Assembly: GCA_030407085.1 (NCBI GenBank)
Contig: CM059584.1
Coordinates: 123,294,501 to 123,358,500 of the forward strand
DNA: 64,000 nucleotides
Origin: Trichopria drosophilae
Lineage: Eukaryota; Arthropoda; Insecta; Hymenoptera; Diapriidae
Reading direction: 5' to 3'
Notes under the pieces: model-generated
The model's database searches: none
What the model saw: only the letters and a program-made list of their open reading frames with translations
Told to the model about the DNA's origin: nothing
Shown here: positions 23,792-35,105 of the stretch, in pieces
Layout: each line of letters begins with the position of its first letter
How positions within the stretch are numbered: position 1 is the first letter of the stretch
Translations under genes and position numbers: made by a program

Positions 23792-24983
23792 TCAAATGTG
23801 AAAAAAAACTACTAGAACGATACACTTGTCCACATTAATAATAACACTGTTGTCGATTCTTAATTTTTTTCTGGTCGGTCTAGCTTTTGAATCATCTTCT
23901 ACCGCCTCAAAAGCAGTATTGGATATTTCGCGTCTATTGTTTATCGACTCATCGATGTAACTTTCTGCTACTTGAGCTGAACTGCAGCCTCCATGTCGTT
24001 TTAATGTCGTCATATTTGCACCTCTATTAGCTAAAATGGTAGCAGAAGATTGTCGGAAACAATGTCCTGTATAATTATTTGGATTCGATAATTTCAACCG
24101 TTTTGCGATATTTTGTGGCATATTTCCAATCTTGTTAATTCCTATTGGCTGATTTATGCATTTGCCCTGCCTAAAGCATATGAAAAACTTTTCGCACTGA
24201 GTATTTGACGGTCTCATTTTTATATATTTCATTACTTACTGCAGATATTTCCCTTCTACTGCGAATGTTCGCATTTTGTTTCATGTAATTTTGCAACAAG
24301 AACAGAGTCAACCATTTTGATGTCAGTACGTTTCAAATAATATAATTCCATTCTATGGCAAGCACCTGCCATACCGAAGGTAACAGCTACCTATATTATT
24401 CAAAACAACATAGATTTTACATTATATCGATTTAATTTTTATGTTTTTATTTCCGATTCAATATATATGTTTTTTGTTGCAAGTCTGTGTAAAATTCGTT
24501 CAAAAATAAAAAAAATGCGTGAAGTATTTTACGACACAAATAATTATATGAAAAGCAACTAACCTTATCTGCTAAGTAATCATCGTCTAGAACTTCCTCG
24601 ATGAATTTGTGGATCTGTTCGGATGTCAGTACGGCTGATTTTTTGGGCTTGTTATTGATGTGAATGTGCTTCAACAAAAAAATGCAACTCTTATGGGTAC
24701 TCGTGTCAATCTCTCTGAAGAGCATGCATTTGAGAATTGAGAATTGCCCCTACACCGTAGATGATTTCGACTTCAATGACAACATTTGAAAGTATCCCAT
24801 TAATACTTTTGCACTAACGGATTTTATATTTTTTCTCTTCGTCCAATCGATGAAGGACTCGTAGCATGTTCGATATCGTTCTGCCGATTTGGTTGGAATA
24901 CATTTATTCGCCGCAAATTGAGCAGTAGCTAGTACATCTTGTGAAATGAAATCATCACTTTCACTTGAATCGCTATCACCCAT
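23792..24983 (-). pseudogene. Crypton-like tyrosine recombinase gene, one intron, broken
   Basis: Minus-strand relic of a tyrosine recombinase of the kind multiplied in insect genomes (Crypton-like). Exon 1 runs 24983-24564, from MGDSDSSESDDF to DDDYLADK, and has an N-terminal SAM-like domain. A consensus donor (AAG|GTTAGT) and an acceptor (ATATAG|GTAGC) remove 173 bp. Exon 2 from 24390 reads VAVTFGMAGACHRMELYYL, placing the box A arginine in GACHR. The C-terminal part shows GHCFRQSSATIL (HxxR), RHGGC (usually HGGW) and the catalytic tyrosine in AESYIDES. Lesions: TAG at 24750-24752 where the family has tryptophan, a frameshift near 24270 leading to TAG at 24256-24258, and TAA at 24236-24238. 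It cannot make a full protein. The family assignment is from memory of conserved motifs; the catalytic order is clear. Confidence 0.8.
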
Positions 24984-25013
24984 TTTAAATATTATTCAAT
25001 ACTTTACTATATA

Positions 25014-25300
25014 CCCGGGAAAAAATGGATTATATATAATTATATACAATTTTTGATACAATTAGATCCAATTATATATAATAAGATATAATTATATATG
25101 TTTATATACGATTATATACAATTATATATGCTAATATATAATTATATATAATTATATATAATAATATATAATTGGATCTAATTGTATCAAAAATTGTATA
25201 TAATTATATATAATCGTATATAAACATATATAATTATATGTTATTATATATAATTGCATCTAAATTTATATATAATTATATATAATCCATTTTCCCCGGG
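25014..25300. mobile_element. AT-rich MITE with CCCGGG ends
   Basis: Left end CCCGGGAAAAAATGGATTAT and right end, reverse-complemented, CCCGGGGAAAATGGATTATA, flanked by TATA on each side (25010-25013, 25301-25304). The interior is almost entirely ATATAATTATATA-type sequence arranged as a long imperfect palindrome, with an inner pair AATTTTTGATACAATTAG and its complement. No coding capacity. Superfamily unclear: a TA or TATA target fits Tc1/mariner-type MITEs. Confidence 0.75.
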
Positions 25301-28300
25301 TATATTTAAACGATATTCAAAACGCCGCGTCACAGGCTGCCGATCTCGGGAAACTGCCAGGTCCTTTTTGTGAAGCGTTCGTTCAGCGTCGCGTTTGTTT
25401 GTTAACAAACAAGGACACAATCATTTTCGATGCGATATAATCAATGAAAAGTTATATCATAAGGTCTTGAATTAAATTTATTAAAATTATTATAATATAG
25501 GGAAAAAATAGTGGTATTGATAGTGCTTGTTTTATATAATTCAAATTGCTAAGAATTTCGTTAACCGTCTGAAATTAGTCTATTACGTTACAAAAGAGAG
25601 TGGGCAGTGCATAAAAAAAAAGGCAAAAATGCGAAAAATGAGCATTTCCCGCATACTGTAATGTAATAAAATTTCATCCGCTATCTAAAAATATATAGGA
25701 GAATTTTATTTTGAAAAATATTATACCCAATTCGGTTTCAGCGACCTCGTCCTCGAAGTTCATGAGGATTTTCCAAGATTTCCAGTTTGCAATTAGCGAC
25801 ATCTCATGCTCCATTTTGAATATTTAAAATTTACCAGATTCATATTTAGAGACAAGAAAAACCTCCGAACAGTGATCTTTATGTAGATTTGTTAAAGTTT
25901 ACAATTTTTTTCTGTACTGTATTGGATCCGCTATTCCGAATTTTGAAAATTTGACCTCAAATTCAGTGATCCTAAAAATTATACATGTTGTGTGGTTTAT
26001 AATTCTCTTTATTATCTTAATTGCGTTAGTGAAAGAGTTATTAGGTATGTACATAAAACATGTCAGAGGGCGTGGAAATTACCGCTAAATAATTGTGCCT
26101 TACAAAAAAATGTTTGTCTATACATTTTCTACTATCAGAAATAAAAATGAAAATATGTGCCGACACAACAGTCCCAGTGCCATTAGAGGACCAGTAAGAA
26201 ATATTTCTTGTATACTTTTCACGAGAGCAATTTAACAAAATTTTTACTTCATACTTCAGACATTAGAATTAGTTAGATACGGTTTTTCATTATATATGAA
26301 TGTTAAACTTTAGTAACAATTTTTAATTACTTCGCTATGTATTAAATATAAAAAAATATTACATTTATTTTATTCTGCTCTAATATCCATTGTAAGTAAA
26401 CTTATATTTGTGAGATAATACCAGTATCATAAGTATTTATCTCTTTATTTTTTATAACGATTTGCACATGTAATAAATTATTATAATCTTATGAACAATA
26501 TGTATTTAGAGTGGGAGCTTTTCTGCTTGTTCAGACCCTGAAATAATGCGAAAAAAAGTTGTTTACAAGTAAACAACATAGATTGCAACGATTAAAGCCA
26601 TTCGGTTGAAATAATATACGTATAACAGATTCATCTGTTATCCGTAATGCAGATCTTTGTGATATTATTTTGACGGAAGGCCTCAAACTAAACTATATTT
26701 AACCGAACTTACGGTAGTTAATTAACCTCTTGAGTACTGGTCGCATGTCCTTAAATAACAATGTCGATATCACTGTCTACATACATTGTACGTTTATAAT
26801 TTGATTATACCATCTCTTCATTCCTAGGATTTTAAAGGTGACGATTTCCAAAAACCAGTAACTATAGTGAGAAAAAAAGTAGTTAATGGAACAATATTAC
26901 AAAAATAGAACTGGAATTGTAAATAATAGTTTACTATTTTGGTAGTAGACGAGATTATGACAATACCATAGATTTCCAATAGAATAGTCACTATAAATAT
27001 TAGCAAGTAATAAAATATATTTATCAAATGAAGTTATCTTTTACCATTATATTTCAATTCATAAAAAAAGTGTAAGAATAATGTTATAATTATTATGTTT
27101 CTGCTTTACAACGTCACACAAATGCACAAATTGGCTAGATAATAAATTAATCTACTATTTATGTTGCATTATTATGAATGACAGTAATTAATTTTTCTAT
27201 GATTCATTATAAAAATTATTTCATTAGTAAATGTTGTATATGTTCTTTCATAATCACAAAAAATAAACAAATAATTTAAGTACACCTTGGTTATTAATTT
27301 GAGGAAAATACTTGCGGATTGTTTATAATTTATATGAAATATTTTAACAAAGTGTACTACTAAAACTACATTTATTAACTTATATTTCTTAAGACCACAA
27401 TTCTCAATATTTTCCTTGCATTGCGGTTGAAATATTACATGTAATTGAACACCGTTGGATGTCTGGAATAACGTAACTTTCGAAAATATAACGTTGACAC
27501 TTGTTCTTTTTACGACTTTTTTCGTTATTCACAGTATAAACTATATATCAATCCTCTCAAAATTTTATAAAAGATTTTCCATGAATGTAGGTCGCTTTTA
27601 TGTTTAAGTAAAAGTAAATTGCTCTAAGATATCACGCTTTCAGCTAAATTTAATTTATTTCACAGTCATTAGTTTTACTGAATTTAATGTAGTTTAATTT
27701 TAATTAACTTTATAGTTTAATGATACACTTACGTGTAATCAATCGCCTCGCATCCATTGTGTTTTATAAAAATATGGAATATTCGATGCCTTGCGGGCCA
27801 TTACTGCAGTTAGATAAATCGGGTGAAATCATTGACATTCTGATTTTGGCCCTTTAGAGTCTGAAATACAAAAATAAAGATTTTGGACAATAGGTGGTAC
27901 CTATATAGTTAAAATGGAATATTTCATGCAAATTATAATACAATTGATAGCGAGCATTTTACAGCAAGTTTCGAATTTAGTATAGAGTTGAAACAACATT
28001 TTCCCCTGTCTATATTGTATACATTGTATACATGTAAAAGAAAATTTATTTCGACTAGGTCTCGTTAATAGTGTTCCCACAAGGGCCGCTAGGTAAAGCC
28101 GATCAGCTGGTTCAATAGTTCGTCATTGTCGTGATTTTATTTAAATGAAATGTATAATGTGATACAGTGTCAGTGAAATTTAATTTTATTTTGGGAGGTT
28201 AACCCAAAATCAGATTGGAGGTTTACTAATTTGACAACCTGCTCTCCAAAGTCTTAAATTTTATGGCTTCAATATTTGCTACATATTTACATTTAAGGAA

Positions 28301-30861
28301 GCTTAATTGCATACACGCTTGCAAAGAACAAATTCCAAATTTATACTAAACAGCAAAGTTTGATAGCACAGGATACGTTACATAAGTTTCTATATTTGTT
28401 TACGTTTTTCAAATTACTAGATACAGTTTACTTAATTCATAATAATTGCTATAAAAAGATACTGATAGTATACATGAGAAGTAAACTGAAGTGAAATCCT
28501 ATTTAAAATCAGCAATGTGCATTTGTTAAATACTAATACTAGTAACGTGTATATGTAAAAAACCAAAAAAGTGTAAATTTGTTTCAGGTTTGTAATTCCC
28601 CTTGGAATTTGGAATTATAATAAATACTATTAACATAGTTTGAAAGTATAAAGTACTTTACAACAGGAATTGTAAAGTCGAGGAGAGTATACGGATTTCA
28701 GATTATTAGATGCACATTATTAGCCTTAACATTAATTTAATAAGTGGAACAAAACTATACTAGTAAGGTGCAAAAGATTGGATATGAATGAAAATTCTTT
28801 ATAAAATAAGCATTTATTGTATATTAATAGAAGTAACGTATACAATAATCTAAAAAATTGTAAATTCTTTTCGGCTGTCAAATAATTACCGAAAAGCATC
28901 ATATGATTTCCATTTTTAATATTCACGAAATTAAATTGATATTTATGTTTAAATCCGGCTTTTCTACTTTTACTTTCAATCTATTTAGTCCTATTGCATA
29001 ATGTTAAATAAGTTACAGAACGTGTATTAATTATAACTCCGATAATGTGATGGAATATAATGTCGATCCAAATAAGCTTAGAAAAGTTTATAAAGGCGAT
29101 CAAATTGGTTTTATTTAAAGTCCCTTCACCTATTCTGAAATATGTTCCAACAATTAAATGCAAAGATTCATTGTTCATTATTATATCCAAAAATTCGTGA
29201 AATACCTAAAACAAGTTTTTATTTCCTATAATAATACTTTCTAAAACTAATTAATTTATAAGTAACAAGTTAGTCTATATAATACACAATATATCTATGT
29301 ATATTGTTACGTTCTCATGTTTTATAACTGGTAATGTCGCATCGGTGGTGGTAGGAATCCGAATAAGTTACCATGAAGTAACTTAAACCAACCACAAATG
29401 TACATGCATCCAATTACAAAAGAGATTAGACATGAAGTGAAATAAAATTAACGCAAGAATATGATAGAATCAAATCGAAAACAGAGTTTAGAAATAGATT
29501 CAGAAATAATCATAAATTACGAATTTTGCGTTACTCAAACGTGTCTTACAATAATAAAAAATATCAATGTTTTTATATAATTGGAGAAGTTATTTAGTTA
29601 ATGCACATTTTAGCACTCCAATTCGACAGTTCACAGCTTTCATAATGATCTTGACGTATAAATTTTCAAGTTGATGCACGTTACCCAATGATGTCCATAA
29701 TTGAGCATGTCGAACCTTGTCGACTTATTCCAGAAAAGGGTACATCGTATAAAGGCTTGACAGCTCATCTTCCAACAAACGGCAGGGATACTTGATTATT
29801 AAACGTGGATGAATGTGACTCTAACTGAATTACGCCATCAATTTGCGGTTAGGATGCCTCGCCCCAAAAACACGTGGCAGCAGAGTATCATCAATAATTA
29901 AATTCCAATTCTACATATTTTGTTCATTTATCTATATAATTATTTTCGTTCTTGTTGATTGACATACACTGTCGTTGTTATTTTCATTTTATTACTTTGT
30001 TTCTAAAGATTTTACATTTTTGCATGAGCCTACTTTGTTTGAGCCTATTGAGCCTATTATTTTTTTTTGCGATCCATGTTTCGATAATTGCAGATATAGG
30101 TTATACGTAGGATATATACGCGGAAGACAGACAGATGCAACAAAGGTTTATGTGTTTGGTTAGGTTAGGATAACTTTAGTAGGGACGGCAGTCCCCCAAA
30201 AGGCACCTCTCAATTTCAGGAAAAACATTTACTCGATTTGACTGCAAAATCCAAGCTTATATGAAATTAATTTATACGTCGATTTAGACACATCCATAAT
30301 TAATTGCACGTCATTTAATTTAGCATTATGCTCCTTTGCGCATTGGAGGCTTGAAAACACGAATTTGTCCTTAAAAGGACAGATTATTCGAAAATAAATT
30401 TATACACAAACGAAATAACAAACCAACAGTTGTAGTAATACACACACCCTCTTACATGCTTAATCAAAGCGTTCAACGTCCAATACTAACTTTCATACAC
30501 AATTGCCATGTGGCACTATTAACGTTTAATAATATACGTCCGTCTTTGACTAGGTTCTATCAGAGAAGAAGGATCGACGGGTCTCTCTGAATGCGGATCG
30601 CGAAACAAATCCCTTCCTTGACGAAACACTTAAATTAGTTACCGCCCAATAACATTTGCCAATGTCTTTTCCAAAATTTCGCCATGCGATCCGGCGTCGT
30701 CCATAAACTATATACCTACACGGAGAGAAATGTGAAAGGATGAAACTGTAAGTATTCCTTCGCCACTGTACTAAGATTTGGTGCTGGTTCTGCACCATGT
30801 GTCGCGTGATATCAATCTAAGAAACCCACAGTCTCAGACTGTGAAAACGCTTAGGATGAGA
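25301..30861. other. AT-rich spacer, no gene supported
   Basis: About 5.5 kb. The ORFs are short, without domains, and AT-driven. Near 25740-25990 there are decayed, reverse-oriented pieces of the GATTACGAATC/ATGGCGG repeat family. TTGTATACAT is directly repeated near 28015. GGTTAGGTTAGG occurs at 30159-30170. A 7-bp stem (CACAGTC, GACTGTG) lies at 30827-30843. Confidence 0.45.
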
Positions 30862-31254
30862 CTGCAAAACTGCGATGCTTTCTTCGAGGCTTTCTCCCGC
30901 CTAAGTTTTACTTCTTAGACTAGGGCTCCCCTGGACTTTTTTGTAGGAAATTTCCTCCTCTACAAAAAAGGTTTAGTAAATTTTTGCTCTATCTTGCACC
31001 GTTTTCGATACGGAAGCGATAGAACGAAGAACATCGAGTTTTTAAAACAAAAGATAAACATGGCGTCAGACGCTGAATACGTTGTTTTTCATTCTATTGC
31101 TTCCGTATCGAAAACGGTGCAAGATAGAGCAAAAATTTACTGAACCTTTTTTGTAGAGGAGGAAATTTCCTATAAAAAAGTCCCGGAGAGCCCTAGTCTA
31201 AGAAGTAAAACTTAGGCGGGAGAAAGCCTCGAAGAAAGCATCGCAGTTTTACAG
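30862..31254. mobile_element. Fold-back element with 163-bp near-identical arms
   Basis: Left arm 30862-31024 and right arm 31092-31254 are reverse complements with only a few differences. Outer ends are CTGCAAAACTGCGATGC and its complement; inner ends are CGATACGGAAGCGATAGAA and its complement. A 67-bp spacer separates them. A transcript would form a hairpin of about 160 bp. No target-site duplication could be recognised, so the transposon class is open. Confidence 0.85.
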
Positions 31255-32660
31255 CATACAACAAATTGGTATCCTCCAAAAAAAAAATAGATGTAAAAAA
31301 CTGTTATGTTCCTTTTACAAAAAGAAAACTTCACGTCGACAGTTGTTTAGAAAAATAGATTTTTATTTTCAATAATAATATTTTCGAAGTGTAATTAGGT
31401 TGTGAATAACACAAAGTAAGCGACTTGACCCCTCTGCATCGCATTTGCACAAGGGCCTGGGAAAATTACGGAAATCCAGACCGATATAATCCATGAACTA
31501 CTTCATCATCAGAGGATAACCTTTGGTGGTAAAGCTGCTGTCTCCCGCTCAGCATTGAACCTGCTGTCTGTGCCGCAGCGGGCGCAACGTACCTTTTTAT
31601 TTTTCAACAATCACCTTTCCAAGTACGGATCTCCATGCCAACTTTTTAATACATAAATTAGGCCATATGGATTTTCTGCAAAAAATTGTGTAATCATCAT
31701 ATAAGGCCAAGTTCTTTCTCAGGAAACAAAGCATAAATGATATAAACTTGATGTAATATAATTAAGAATACCAAAATTTATGAAAAACTTATTTGAATTC
31801 AACGTACGCAGAATGAGAAATGAACTAGGCGAACAACATTTTAAAGCAATGTTAATGATTCGCCTTGTAAAATATAATTAAATAGAGAAAGAAGTGATCG
31901 AATTAATTTACTTTCAAAATCGGAACATATATATAAATCTCTAAGTTCCTTGGAGTGAAAACTGAGTAAAGATTTCACAAACAATAAAAATTTCATTTTT
32001 TAATCGTTTTTCAATGGCACTCTTCGTAGTGTGACATTTTCACTCCTTACAAAAGAGTGGCTCAATTTTCACTCCAAGGAATTTATAGAGTATAGACCCT
32101 TATTTGAAGCATTCCTCCACAGGCTAGTCAACAACCTGGCTACCAAAACATTTTCAGAGAATCTGTAGGTAATTCTAGCATTTAACTATAGCATTTAATT
32201 AGATAAAGATATGAAAATTGCGTAAAATTTGTAATATTTATCTACGTCCCATTATAGTATTTTTTGTAAATGCATTTTACTGATAGTTAGTACATACTCC
32301 GTATACTGAATACACATAGCATAACAGATGACTGCAAACATTATTCGAAAGAATAAAGAGCAGCCATCGGCCCCTTCATTAATAATTATGTTAAATTTAT
32401 TATCGGGTCGACAGAATTAAATCACGTTTAACATTTATAAATGAAAAAAACAATGAAAGTAGCGGTCATTCCTGCAAAACTATGAACCGCAGAGGGACAT
32501 TTTCTCTGCTGTACTGAGTTTATATAAGGATCTTGGAAAATCTACGACGATGTAGTCAACGACCCCTATATGATATAAAGTTATATATACTCTAATATTG
32601 TTATACTTTCCACTAAAAGCACTTATTTAACTTTTTCAACATTAAAAGAAAATTCTACCC
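31255..32660. other. AT-rich spacer, nothing assigned
   Basis: A short GC-richer stretch at 31420-31620 has no recognisable ORF. An imperfect inverted pair, AAATTCCTTGGAGTGAAAA-like, occurs near 31938-31960 and 32060-32085. Confidence 0.4.
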
Positions 32661-33293
32661 GATATGGTCATGAAAGATTTGGAGCTTGAGTCCTTAAGAT
32701 TGATGAGTTTTCAACCAGTCTTCTATTTTCGATATGTTGATCATAACATTACATGCATCCAAACAGTAAGACTGATAAAATTTTGACAAGCTTGAAGGCA
32801 TACCACCAACGTCTCCAATTTACCATTGAGATTGAGAAATCTAAAAATATTAGTTCTTTAGATGTTTTGTTGATGAGAGATAAGAAACTTATAATTACAG
32901 ACTGGTATCAAAACGAAACATTTTCAGGTAAAAATTTGCATTATAATTCTCAACCTCTAAAAAGTTATAAAATTGCTATGATTTATAATTTAGTAGATAG
33001 AGCGATTAACTTACCAGATAAAAAATTTCATCATAACAAAATTTTAACAAATAATAATTATCCAAGAACTTTTATACAAAAATATATTAAAACAAGTATT
33101 ACAACAATTAATTAATAAGTGTTTACTCAATAAAGTTATAACTTATACGAATTCTGCATTAAAAAAACAGAAACTTATCGTTCCAAACATTGACATCTTT
33201 TTCGAAAAATTATCAAAAGGTTTAAAAAGATATGACATCGAACTGATCCCTTCTTTGTCAAATAACATTGCGTACAAACAACACTACAAATGA
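32661..33293 (+). pseudogene. Penelope-like retroelement fragment (RT motif C onward)
   Basis: Frame one (from 32661) reads MVMKDLELESL and FYFRYVDHNITCI, corresponding to the PLE reverse-transcriptase block ending in the catalytic YVDD, here YVDH. After a frameshift near 32750, positions 32753-33115 give LQFTIEIEKSKNISSLDV, DWYQNETFSG, IYNLVDRAINL and KFHHNKILTNNNYP, the same order as in the fragment at 1-810. After a second shift near 33115 the reading continues to a TGA at 33291-33293 with LIVPNIDIFFEKLSKGLKRY, the likely linker. The GIY-YIG domain is not found. The mutated catalytic aspartate and the two frameshifts make it inactive. It is a different subfamily from the copy at the left edge. 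Confidence 0.75.
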
Positions 33294-34365
33294 ACTAATT
33301 AAAATAAGTTGCAAAACGAGGTATTTTTGTTCTACGCATAACGAAAAATTTCAAATATCCTGTTCGCCACATTTGGTTCACCATTTTGAATTAAGAAAAA
33401 TTGATTTTGTATTCATATTCAGTAATATCCAAAAATAAATAAAATGATAATTGCCAAATTATAATTCCTCTCGACTCCGTATGGAACCACGAAATTTAAC
33501 AGATTTTTATTTATAGTAACTATAAGCCGCCATCTTGAAAATCGACACCAGCATCTAATTTTGTTTCTAAAAATATCAATAAACTACCTTTAATGTTAAA
33601 TAATTTATTTTGTACGTTTGAACTATATAGAAACCTACGAAACCTGAAAATTCAGTAATTTCCCCCAGTTTCGAAACATTTTTGGCGTTCTGGAGTAATT
33701 TAAAAATCCAAATCGATAAACATCAAGATATGTCAGTACGTATTTTAGTTATTTTTTTAATGTTGTTCATCTAGTTCATTGTTCTTTGTGCATACGTTGA
33801 ACTGAAAGTTTTTTCATTTTGTCTTCTGATCTGTATTACTTCTAGTTTATATATAATTTATATTTTAATGCAGGAGTAAGAAGTTTGCCTAATTAGTGTT
33901 AGGAAATAGATTAATGTTAGGAAATGAATTAGAAAATAAAAATCTTTTTTTTTTCAAAACAAATCTTCCATGAAGTTCTCTTTTCGTAAAATGAAATAAA
34001 AGAACTTGGGGTTTTTTACAAGGAAATGTTGTTTGGGGTGTGTTATATGTGGAACATAGATATCTGAAAATTGCAAAATCGATTTTTAAAAGTGTTACGC
34101 TGGTTACCGCCCTTAGCTCTCCTGCGTACAAGTTTCTGATGAAAATGTTATTTACAAATTCTTGCATTTTTCCTATACATACATCCATTTTTCATATGAA
34201 TCGACTTCAATAGGAGTCGCGACTGTGGCTTTCGTGGTCTATTTTGCGCTTTTGTTGTTAATTTTGCCAAATTCATTATTTTAATTCACCTGTTTTCACA
34301 GTATTTTAAAATATAATTTTTTAACACTTTAATTATCTTTTTTGTTACACGCGTTTAAAAAAAAC
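33294..34365. other. AT-rich spacer with decayed ATGGCGG-type repeat pieces
   Basis: Reverse-oriented pieces resembling the piggyBac-internal tandem unit occur at about 33380-33400 and 33528-33560 (CCATTTTGAATT, GCCGCCATCTTGAAAATC). The 99-aa ORF at 33889-34188 (minus) has no recognised domain. Confidence 0.4.
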
Positions 34366-34450
34366 AGTGTTCGCTCCTTGGTCGTAAAAGTTTACACCTC
34401 GTTGAGAGGACCTCTAGGGCTCGTCAGTCTAGAACCGAAAAATACTGTTT
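34366..34450. repeat. CGTAAA dispersed repeat, copy B
   Basis: Diverged, partly deleted copy of 23347-23495 in the same orientation; see that entry for the shared blocks. Confidence 0.5.
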
Positions 34451-34541
34451 TTCGATATTATAATATATCGATACTAATGTTAAATAATACCTGAGATAAA
34501 TTTACCATGTTTAAATTACTTCGACCCAGACCAGGTCACTA

Positions 34542-35105
34542 GTATTGAATTTGGTCACTTCGGGCATAAAAATGACCCTATAGTTTTTCACCTAATGTCG
34601 ACGTTTCAAACCCTAAGGAGCCCATTCAACAATAAAAAAAATTTGTGTCCGTAATCTTGTACGTCCGTACGTCCGTTTTTTTTCGCGCAATAACTCGATA
34701 ACTCGCGATAACTCGCGTACGGATAAGCGTAATGACATAATTCTTTTGTTAAATACGTATCTTGGCATAACTTAGATCTGATTAGATTTTGCAGCAGATG
34801 CATCCGTCTATTACTAAAAAACATTTAGCCCCGATTACGTTTCTTCGTAGTTTTTGGCATTTATTTTTTAAAAATACAAATTTTATTCAAAAATGTTTGA
34901 AGCGAAAAGATAGAGCATTAAATTCTCTACAAAAAAGGTTGTATGCATTTTCTTCCTAAAGTCAACGGTAATGCCATAAAAACTGGTTTAATATGCTTAT
35001 GACTATTGTCTGAAAAAGTATTGAATTTGGTCACCTCGGCAAAAAAAAACTACCCCATAGTTTTTCATCAAATTTTGACGTTTCGACATGACGTTTCGGT
35101 AGTCT
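34542..35105 (+). repeat. Two direct copies of a 60-70 bp block, 480 bp apart
   Basis: TATTGAATTTGGTCACTTCG followed by ATAGTTTTTCACCTAAT and CGACGTTTC at 34542 recurs at 35022 as TATTGAATTTGGTCACCTCG, ATAGTTTTTCATCAAAT and GACGTTTCG. The intervening 400 bp include TACGTCCGTACGTCCG and ATAACTCG repeats. Perhaps two monomers of a larger repeat whose remainder has diverged. Confidence 0.6.
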
